Source of the DNA: RYN-433 sp036558265
GTDB taxonomy: Bacteria > Planctomycetota > Phycisphaerae > Tepidisphaerales > Tepidisphaeraceae
Direction: 5' to 3'
Length of the DNA stretch: 18,630 nucleotides
NCBI GenBank assembly: GCA_036558265.1
Contig: DATBFY010000106.1
Coordinates: 1-18,630, forward strand
The notes beneath the pieces were generated by a model, which saw only the letters and a list, made by a program, of their open reading frames with translations, did not search any database and was not told the origin of the DNA. A program made the position numbers and the translations under genes. Below are positions 7,111-14,000 of the stretch, in pieces. The first letter of the stretch is position 1, and each line of letters opens with the position of its first letter.

Positions 7111-7686
7111 GTGTCACGCATGCCCGACCCACGCCCCATCCACCGCCTGCTCGTCCCGGCCTGCGCGGTCGCGTTCGTGCTGCTGCTCGCCACCGGCGCC
7201 CTCGCCGAGCATGCCCTCCCTGCCGCTACGCGCAGCACCGTCCGCGACCCGCTGAGCGACCTGCCGTCCTACGGCGAGTCCCTCAAGCGGATGGTGATCT
7301 CGCTGCTGGTAATCATCGCCGGCTTGCTGATCGCCGCGCGCTTCCTGCCGCGCATCCTCCTGGGCCGCGCCGGCGGGCGCAAATCCGCCGCCGCCGGCGC
7401 CTCCGGCCAGATGATCGACGTCATCGAGACCTGCCGCATCGAGCCGCGCAAGACGATCTACCTCGTTCGCGTGGGCGAGCAGTATTACCTCCTGGCCTCC
7501 ACCGGCGACCGCCTCGAGACCCTCGCCGGCGGGCCATTGGACAGCGCGAAGCTGTCGACCTCTTTGCGCGCGGCTGCGGCCATCGCCGAGCAGGAGAGCG
7601 CCGCCCCGACACGCCCCGCGCGCAGCTTCGCGGACCTGCTGAAGGGCAAACGGCTTCCCGACCGCTCCCGACCCCCAGCCGCGTAG
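7111..7686 (+). CDS. FliO-like membrane protein in the injectisome operon
   Basis: 191 aa, GTG start 3 nt after sctQ; ATG at 7120 is an equally possible start and neither has a clear ribosome site. Residues 11-32 form a hydrophobic segment ending ALA-E, probably a signal peptide. A second membrane helix spans residues 61-79, followed by a basic cytoplasmic stretch. Residues 100-140 (MIDVIETCRIEPRKTIYLVR, then VGEQYYLLAS) match the small FliO/MopB beta-domain pattern: polar strand, RKTIYLVRVG, YYLL, then a Leu-rich end. In flagella FliO helps assemble the FliP pentamer of the export gate, and its gene usually follows fliN and precedes fliP. Here it follows the FliN/FliM homologue sctQ, but no sctR/fliP comes after it. 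Injectisomes are generally described as lacking FliO, so its presence is notable. The C-terminal 40 residues are disordered. Confidence 0.68.
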   Translation: MSRMPDPRPIHRLLVPACAVAFVLLLATGALAEHALPAATRSTVRDPLSDLPSYGESLKRMVISLLVIIAGLLIAARFLPRILLGRAGGRKSAAAGASGQMIDVIETCRIEPRKTIYLVRVGEQYYLLASTGDRLETLAGGPLDSAKLSTSLRAAAAIAEQESAAPTRPARSFADLLKGKRLPDRSRPPAA

Positions 7687-7702
7687 CGCCGATGGATGAT
7701 GG

Positions 7703-7784
7703 CCCACGGCGCAAGCGCGCAAGCCATGGGTATTCAGCGCGACCTAAGGTTCAGCCCCGTGGGAGCGACAGACGACCCGCTGAA
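7703..7784. repeat. Nested palindromic intergenic element downstream of the FliO-like gene
   Basis: CCCACGGC (7703-7710) can pair with GCCATGGG (7723-7730) with one mismatch, or its first seven bases can pair perfectly with CCGTGGG (7757-7763). TTCAGCG (7733-7739) pairs with CGCTGAA (7778-7784). It lies 17 nt after the stop of the FliO-like gene in the convergent spacer 7687-7937. It resembles short structured intergenic repeats I recall from planctomycete genomes, and might also slow transcription out of the T3SS operon; no T-run is present. Confidence 0.4.
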
Positions 7785-7886
7785 GCGCCGCTCAGAATCC
7801 GAGGGGAAATGTTCATCATTCACCACCTGCGCCGGGCGCGCGCGCTGATAGCATGCCCGACGGCCCGCGGCACAACCCCCGATCCT

Positions 7887-7913
7887 CTTCGTGTCCTTCG
7901 TGCGCTTCGTGGT
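7887..7913. repeat. Three tandem 9-nt units based on CTTCGTG
   Basis: CTTCGTG recurs exactly at 7887, 7896 and 7905 with two variable bases after each copy, ending in GTGGTTC. It lies 25 nt beyond the kinase stop codon. The arrangement (CACGAAG units next to GAACCAC on the other strand) resembles a short intergenic repeat I recall from several GC-rich and PVC genomes. The rest of the 7687-7937 spacer shows no gene. Confidence 0.6.
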
Positions 7914-7937
7914 TCAATTCTCACGCCGGGGACGTGG

Positions 7938-9971
7938 TTACGGCCGCTTCCCGCGCAACCACGACCACGCCGACCGGCTCCCGCTGCGGTCGGCCACTGG
8001 CAGCGATCGCCCCGCGAGCCAGCTCCGCAGGTCGTCGGCCATCTCGCCGGCGCGGGTGTATCGATCATCGGGGTTGCGGGCCATCGAACGCTGGCAGACG
8101 CGCTCCAGCTCGGGCGGCACCTGCCAGACCACGTCGCGCGGGGCGGCCGGATCGACCGTCGCGATCTGCTTGAGCACCTTCGCCAGCGGGCCCTCATAGG
8201 CCGGCCGGTAGGTCAGCAACTCGTACAGCGACAACCCCAGCCCCCAGATGTCCACGCGCAGGTCCGTGACCGAGCTGCCGGCGCGGCTCGCCCACCCCGC
8301 GAGCATCTCGGGCGAGAGGTAGGCCGGCGTGCCGATGCAGTTGGTGTTGGCGGTCAACTGCTTGTCGCCCCCCAGCGTCGCCAGGCCGAAGTCGCCCAGC
8401 AGCATCCGTCCGTCGGCCGCCAGCATCAGGTTGCTGGGTTTCACGTCGAAGTGGATGATCCCCTCGGTGTGCGCCCGGTCCAGCCCGTCGGCGACGCCGG
8501 CGATCCAGTACGCGATGATCCGGTAATAAGGCTTGGACGCCTTGGCGACCGCGCGAAGCTCGGGATTGACCGCGACGGGCTCGATGCCGGCCAGTTGGAA
8601 GATCTGCTCGGCGTCGGACGTGTGCGCGACCTGGTCGGCGAAGATCTTCACCAGGCGATGGGCGTCGCGGCCGCGGATCAACTGCATGACGCAGTAGCCG
8701 CCCTGGCCGTAGCGCTCGTAGCGCAGGACGGGCACGATATTGGGGTGCTGCAGCTTGGCGGCGGCGCGCGCCTCCATGAGAAACTGCTGCTGGGCGGCCG
8801 GGTGGAGGGACCGCAACACCTTGATCGCCACCTCGATGTCGAGCTGCAGGTCGTGGGCGCGGTAGACCGTGCCCATGCCGCCGCTGGCGATCTGGTCGAT
8901 GATGCGGAAACCCTCGATGTCCGGATAGCCCGAGACAGCCTTGGTCTTGAGCTCCTCGACCGGCGGCGGGGGCGTGGGGTGCGTGGAGGCGGCCTCGGCG
9001 TCCACGACCGTCGTGACGGCCGGCGCCTTGGGGGGCGCGGCCGGAGGCACGGGCTTCCTGGGCCCGGCCGGGGAGGCAAACCCGGGCGACGGCGCGGGCG
9101 AAGGCGTCGGCGCGCGGCCCTGCGCGACGCGCTTGGCGACGTGCAACGCCCGTTCGATCCGCTGCTCGGGAGGCTTGTTGGGGACCGTCAGCGTGTCCAT
9201 CACATACTGCACGTCCGAATTGGTCGCGCGCGCCAGCTCGTTGTCGAGGAGCATGACGCAGTGCAGGAACTTGAGCTGGTGCTCCTCCTGCGCAAAGCCA
9301 TAGGACTTGGCGCGTTGCCGCCCACGCTCGATTAAGGCCTGTAATTCGCGACGCGTGCGTTTGCCGGCACGCTCGGGGTGGTCGCGGAGCAGCTCGGTCA
9401 TCGCCCGCTCGACGAAGGGGTCGGCGGCCGGGATCCCGGGCGAATCGCCGCTGCGAACCGGCGCGATTCCCGCGCCGCCGCCATCCCCGCCCGCCTTGGG
9501 AACGATCTTCGGGGGCGCCGCCTTGATCTTGACAGGCGCAGGGGGCGCTTGCCTGGGCGCCGGCGGCTGTTGCGGCTGAGCCTGCTGAGGCCGTTGCGGG
9601 CGGGCGGGGTTGGGCGTGTCTGGCTGGTCCATGTCGGGTGCAGGACTCTTAAGGGTCGCATCGCGCAGGGCGACGCGAAGGGTCAGGTCACCCAATCCTA
9701 TGGCGTCGCCGTCATTCAGACGGGTTGTCGTACGCACGGGCTGCCCGTTGCACGAAAGCCCCGCCTCCGCCACCAGGCTCGCCAGCTCCACGGCAGCGCC
9801 GGCCAGGGACAGCCGGCAATGATGAGGCTGCAGCGGGAGGTCCTTGAGCGAAAGGTCGGCGTCGGGGGCCCGCCCGATCACGAAGTGCGGCTTGGCGTCG
9901 CTCAGGTCGATCTGGATCGAGCGGGCGCTGCCGTCGGGTTCGGTCATCAGCAGTTCCAGACGCCGGTTCAT
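7938..9971 (-). CDS. FHA domain-Ser/Thr protein kinase fusion, T6SS regulator (PpkA/Fha type)
   Basis: 677 aa. ATG at 9971 is chosen: GGAGG lies 7 nt upstream and it overlaps the TagF-like stop by 4 nt (ATGA). Residues 1-100 form an FHA domain with G33-R34, H51 and N75-G76; the usual Ser of the S-x-x-H motif is Gln48. A Pro/Gln-rich linker (101-183) follows. Next is a helical domain (184-278; LQALIERGRQRAKSYGF and a HQLKFLHCVMLLDN stretch) like an all-helical module I recall in T6SS-associated proteins. After a second Pro-rich linker comes a kinase domain (about 355-640): glycine loop IASGGMGTVYRA, Lys384, HFD with Asp509, Lys511, Asn514, DFG with Asp527, and GTPAYLSPE. No membrane helix is visible, unlike many PpkA kinases. 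The likely role is threonine phosphorylation controlling T6SS assembly, perhaps self-recognised by its own FHA domain. HFD instead of HRD makes it a non-RD kinase. Confidence 0.85.
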   Translation of the reverse strand: MNRRLELLMTEPDGSARSIQIDLSDAKPHFVIGRAPDADLSLKDLPLQPHHCRLSLAGAAVELASLVAEAGLSCNGQPVRTTTRLNDGDAIGLGDLTLRVALRDATLKSPAPDMDQPDTPNPARPQRPQQAQPQQPPAPRQAPPAPVKIKAAPPKIVPKAGGDGGGAGIAPVRSGDSPGIPAADPFVERAMTELLRDHPERAGKRTRRELQALIERGRQRAKSYGFAQEEHQLKFLHCVMLLDNELARATNSDVQYVMDTLTVPNKPPEQRIERALHVAKRVAQGRAPTPSPAPSPGFASPAGPRKPVPPAAPPKAPAVTTVVDAEAASTHPTPPPPVEELKTKAVSGYPDIEGFRIIDQIASGGMGTVYRAHDLQLDIEVAIKVLRSLHPAAQQQFLMEARAAAKLQHPNIVPVLRYERYGQGGYCVMQLIRGRDAHRLVKIFADQVAHTSDAEQIFQLAGIEPVAVNPELRAVAKASKPYYRIIAYWIAGVADGLDRAHTEGIIHFDVKPSNLMLAADGRMLLGDFGLATLGGDKQLTANTNCIGTPAYLSPEMLAGWASRAGSSVTDLRVDIWGLGLSLYELLTYRPAYEGPLAKVLKQIATVDPAAPRDVVWQVPPELERVCQRSMARNPDDRYTRAGEMADDLRSWLAGRSLPVADRSGSRSAWSWLRGKRP

Positions 9972-10948
9972 TTCTGCGCCTCCAGAAAACGATTCGCCCG
10001 CTCCAGGAACGCCCCGTCCAGTTGGTAGGGGATGTCGGTCGTGAGGGGCAGTGCGGCGGGGGTCGCCAGCAGGCAGAAGAACTGCGCGGCGACCGGAGGG
10101 CCGGCGATCAGGTCGAGCCACGAGGCCGACTCGTGCTGGAGCGTCAGGACCTGCGCGTCGGGCCCCAGTTGGGTCTGCAGGAAGCGGATCCACAGCAGTG
10201 CCGCGTCCGCCGCCGAATCCGCGCACGCCGGCACGCGAAGGTGCACCGAGTGGTGGCGGAGCGCCTCCGCTACGAGGGCTGGGCGGTCGAGCTGGTAGTC
10301 CGGCGCCATGTCCCGCACGAGCTGGTAAAGCACGGCCAGGAGACCCTTGCCATCGGCCCCGATCTCCGGGCGACCCACGAGGTACGAGACGGCGTTCTCC
10401 CCGATGGCGTTACTGACCGCCGGCCGCAGCTCCCCGTTCAGGGTTACCGCGTTGCGCAGGTCCTTGAGGCCCACGGCGATCACCTGGCTGACCACCGGCG
10501 CGTCGGCCGTCCGGGCGCAGGCGGCCTCGACGTCCGCCAGCACCGGCAGGACCTGCTCGACCGTCCACTGCAGCGGCAGGCCAGTGCAGTCGGCGCAGAC
10601 GACCATGGGATACCGGCTGCGCCCCTTGCCGTCGCGGCTGGACCACAGGCGCCCGAGCTGCACCCCGCCGTCGGGCCGCCGCCAGACGAACGTGTGCTTG
10701 AACTGGGAAAGCCGCTGGTTCGGCTCCAGGCGCTCCCAGGCGCCCGACTCGACGTTGCCGCCCACGCCTTCGACGTAGAGGATGCGGCGCACCTCGGCCA
10801 GCCGCTCGCTCTCGAGCCCGATCTCGACGTGGTCGTCCCACCCGGGATGCTTGCCGAACGCGGCGAGCAGGACGCGGCGCGCGGGCGGCGGCTTGGCGGG
10901 CCCGAGGCGGCTGATGAGGTTTCGCAAAAAGGAGGCCACGGTGATCAT
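9968..10948 (-). CDS. tagF: TagF/ImpM-like T6SS regulator
   Basis: 326 aa, ATG start 58 nt after tssM; its TGA overlaps the kinase ATG. The N-terminus has FGKHPGWDDHVE (residues 31-42), which aligns with the family signature near GKLPxxGDF of TagF/ImpM but with HPGWDD instead. It is followed by LWSSRDGKGRSRYPMVVCAD, reminiscent of the conserved region in which TagF proteins carry a DxxGRxYPl-type motif. No signal peptide or membrane helix. In Pseudomonas TagF is a post-translational repressor that binds Fha and acts in parallel with the PpkA/PppA phosphorylation switch; coupling here to an FHA-kinase gene fits that partnership. The protein is longer than stand-alone TagF proteins, with a C-terminal region (170-326) that I cannot assign; some TagF proteins are fused to PppA, but I see no PP2C metal-binding motifs here. 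The main alternative is a lineage-specific T6SS accessory protein. Confidence 0.68.
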   Translation of the reverse strand: MITVASFLRNLISRLGPAKPPPARRVLLAAFGKHPGWDDHVEIGLESERLAEVRRILYVEGVGGNVESGAWERLEPNQRLSQFKHTFVWRRPDGGVQLGRLWSSRDGKGRSRYPMVVCADCTGLPLQWTVEQVLPVLADVEAACARTADAPVVSQVIAVGLKDLRNAVTLNGELRPAVSNAIGENAVSYLVGRPEIGADGKGLLAVLYQLVRDMAPDYQLDRPALVAEALRHHSVHLRVPACADSAADAALLWIRFLQTQLGPDAQVLTLQHESASWLDLIAGPPVAAQFFCLLATPAALPLTTDIPYQLDGAFLERANRFLEAQK

Positions 10949-11006
10949 CCGTCCGCACGCCCCTGCCGACTTCGGCGCGGCGCGCGCGTGCGTGCGTTTG
11001 CTGAAG

Positions 11007-14000
11007 TCATCCCTTGCCCGGATCGGGACGGTGCGCCGCCGGCGTCGCGTCGTTGGGCGGAGCGGCCTTGGGCGGTGCGGCGGGCCAGTCCTCCAGACGC
11101 GGGATCTCCCGGTCGAACTCCAGGATCAGACCCACGATGCGATCGCTCCGCGAGGGCAGCGGAACCTCTACGTACCACCGGCGGCCCTTCGAATCGCCCA
11201 GCGGCCGCGCGCCACGGTCGTGGAGCAGACCCAGCACCTGCCATTCACCGCCCGGTGGCACGTAACCGATGTTCGGGTTCTGCCCGACGTGGCTGGGGTT
11301 CTTGTAAAACCCGAACTCGATGGCGCCCCCGGGCGCGCGGCAAAGGCCCAGTTTCTCACGGGTTTCGCGCAGGGGGAAGATCTGCACTTCCTGGCCTGCG
11401 GCGGCGGCGGCGCCACCCTGGCTGAGCGTCACCGAGTACCAGTCGGGGGGACGGGTGCGGGCGGCGCGGCCTCGCTGGTCGTCGCCCGACGCCACCCAGA
11501 CCGTGCATTCGAGCGTCCCGTCCGCCGTGGCAGGCAGGGCGTCCATCACCTTCCCCAGACGCTCCAGCCAGCGCGCGTCCGGTTCGGGCAGGTCCTGGCC
11601 ACGCAACTGCTTGAGCTCCTCGTTAAAGCGGCCGTACTCGCGCGTGCCGTCGTTAGCAATGGCCAGCCCCAGCGACGAGGGCGCCGTCATCGGGCGGCGC
11701 AGGGTGACGATCTTGTCACGCAGCTTGCGCGCGGCGGCGAGCTCATTGCGCGCGAGCGGCAACTGGCCGGCGCGAAGCGGGGCAAGCGGAAATCGGTCAA
11801 ACGCGCGCAGCGCGCCGACCGATTCGTTGAGTGTCTTCGAGCCCCCGCTGGCCGCCACCCGCAGCGAACGCGTCAGCTCGAACGCCACGTCGGACCAGTA
11901 TTGCACCGCGATCCCGTCCGCGGCCGAGCCCGCGAACAGGAACTGGTCCCGCCACGCGTCGGGTTTCATCTCCAGGACCAGCGCGCGCGCGGCGGCAGGG
12001 TCATAGCCCGCGTCGCGCGCCAGGCTGCGCCAGTTCAGGAGCACCTTGTCGCACTCGCGCTGGAAGAGGGTCTCGTCGAGCTGCGCGAGGACCGCCTGGT
12101 AGCGGTCGCGCGCCGCGCCCGCCTTGAGCTGCTGCCGCCACATCGGCAGCGCCTCATCGACCTCGCCCAGGGCGGTGGCGGCCATCTGGATGAGTTCCTT
12201 GATGGCCTTGTTGGCTTCCCACGCCTTCCAGGTTCGCGGGTTCTCGCCGTCGCGGAAGAACTCGTTCCACTTCTCGATCGAGACCTTAAGCCGCGCGGGA
12301 AGCTGGTCGTTCCAGTACTTGCAGTAGGCGGTCGCGTACTGCAGGGCGGGGTCGCGCGTGGCCTGATATCGGGCCAGCAGCTTGTCGCGTTCGAGGATCC
12401 GGTCGCCGGCGTTCTGCGGGCCGCCGCCCCCGGACGGCTCGAGGTAGCCGCCCAGCGTCAACCACCCGCTGAGCACCGCGCGTGCGGCCTGCGGTCGGTA
12501 CTCGGGAGGCACGTCGTCCCCGCCCGCCTGCTTGGCGACGATGATCGCGGGGAATTTGAGGGTCGGCTGGGCGGTCGCGGCGGCGGCGCGAACCTTCGCG
12601 GCGAACGCCGCCGCGTCCGCCGGAACGCCCGTTAACGCCGAATCGACCAGCCGATACCGCTGCTGGCGGGCGGCCGCTTCCGCCAGGCTCTTGCCCAGCA
12701 CGCACACCTGTTGCAGCCGCTCCCCACCGGTGCCCGCGTCCCCGGGCAGGGCGGCGATGTGGGTGGTCAGGTCGGCGGTCTGACGATCGAGTGCTTCCGC
12801 CGCGGCGCGGAAGGACTCCAGCCCACCCGGGGTGGTGGCCGTGGTCGCGGGCGGGGCGAACTGCTTACCGATGGCCTGGAACACCTGCGCGTGGACCTGG
12901 TACTGGCGGCGTTCCTTGCCGTCCAGCCCCTTGAGCCGGGTGAGGTATTGGCGGTCGATTCGCGACAGGTCGTTCTGCAGGTCCTCCGGAAGCGCGACCG
13001 TCCGGAGCTTGGGGATCCGCGCCAGCGCGTCCGACAGCGACTGACGCAGCGCCAGCAGGTAGTCGGGGGTCTTGTTTTCGGCGCCCGGCGCCGCCGGCTT
13101 GGGGATCTGCTGGATCAGTTTCTCGTGGTTCCGCAACGCCGCCTCGATGTCCCGATCGACCTCGATCTCGTAAAGGGCCAGCAGCGACTGCCCCGCCGGC
13201 ACGCTCTTCTCAAGCTTGGCGACCGCCTGGTCAACATTGGCGGCGGACTGGTTAAATTTTTCCAACTGCGCCAGGTAATTGCGCTTGAGCCCCTCGTACG
13301 CCTCACCGGTCGCGCCAGTGGCGCCACCGGCCCGAAGCAGGGCGTCTTCGGTTTGGGCCAGGTGGTCCAGGGACTGGCGTACCGCGCGAATGTCGGCCAG
13401 GCGCGGGTTGGCGCCCTCCAGGCGCGCGGTCCAGTACCGTTGCAACCCCTTTACCCCCTCCTCCAACGCCTTTCGCGCCGGCGGAGAGGTGGCCCCGAGG
13501 GTGATAGGGGGCCAGTCGGGGGAGGAAGAGGAGTCCGCGTACAACCACTCGATCGCATCCTGTATCGCCTTGCGGTCCTCGGACTTAAAGCTGGCGTACT
13601 CGTCCTCGGAGAGGATGAAACGCATCATCGGATCGAGGTTCAAGAGGGATTGATCGGGGCGCGCCGGAGGTTGCACCCCCCCGGCGTACAACTCCAGCCT
13701 GACCAGTTCCGCCACCGCATCGGTCGCATCGGTCGACCAGGCGGGAGCGTCGCCGGTGGCGGTGACCCGGATCCGCTCGCGGCAGGCGTCGATCACCGGG
13801 CAGAGCATGCTGGCCTCGTACAGGCGGCGGTATGCCTTGCGCCGCTTGTCGTTCAGATCCCCTTGGATCATGACCTGGGCGCGGAAGACCCAGGGGACGT
13901 TGATGCGATCCTGGGCGCGCTGGGAGGCGTCGGTGAAGAACTGCCCGAGGGACGTGTGGCTTTCACCGAGGTTGATCTCGGACTGGCCGTTGTAGCGGTA

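Noticed and set aside
1..7686. Interpretation of the + strand operon as flagellar
   Set aside because: The ring protein is a 315-aa SctJ lipoprotein rather than FliF, an SctI-like gene precedes it, and no hook, rod or motor-switch FliG gene is present. The FliO-like gene is the only flagellar-type feature.
6543..9335. A 930-codon + strand open frame crossing sctQ, the FliO-like gene and the antisense of the kinase
   Set aside because: It spans several real genes in other frames and the intergenic spacer; its Arg/Pro/Ala-rich start is a frame shadow of sctQ.
9972..10226. 85-residue N-terminal extension of the FHA-kinase
   Set aside because: It lies inside the TagF-like gene. ATG 9971 has GGAGG at ideal spacing and starts the FHA domain directly.
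10949..11006. Small gene or regulatory RNA between tssM and the TagF-like gene
   Set aside because: Only 58 nt, GC-rich alternating CG sequence, with nothing beyond a weak purine stretch that may help start the TagF-like protein.
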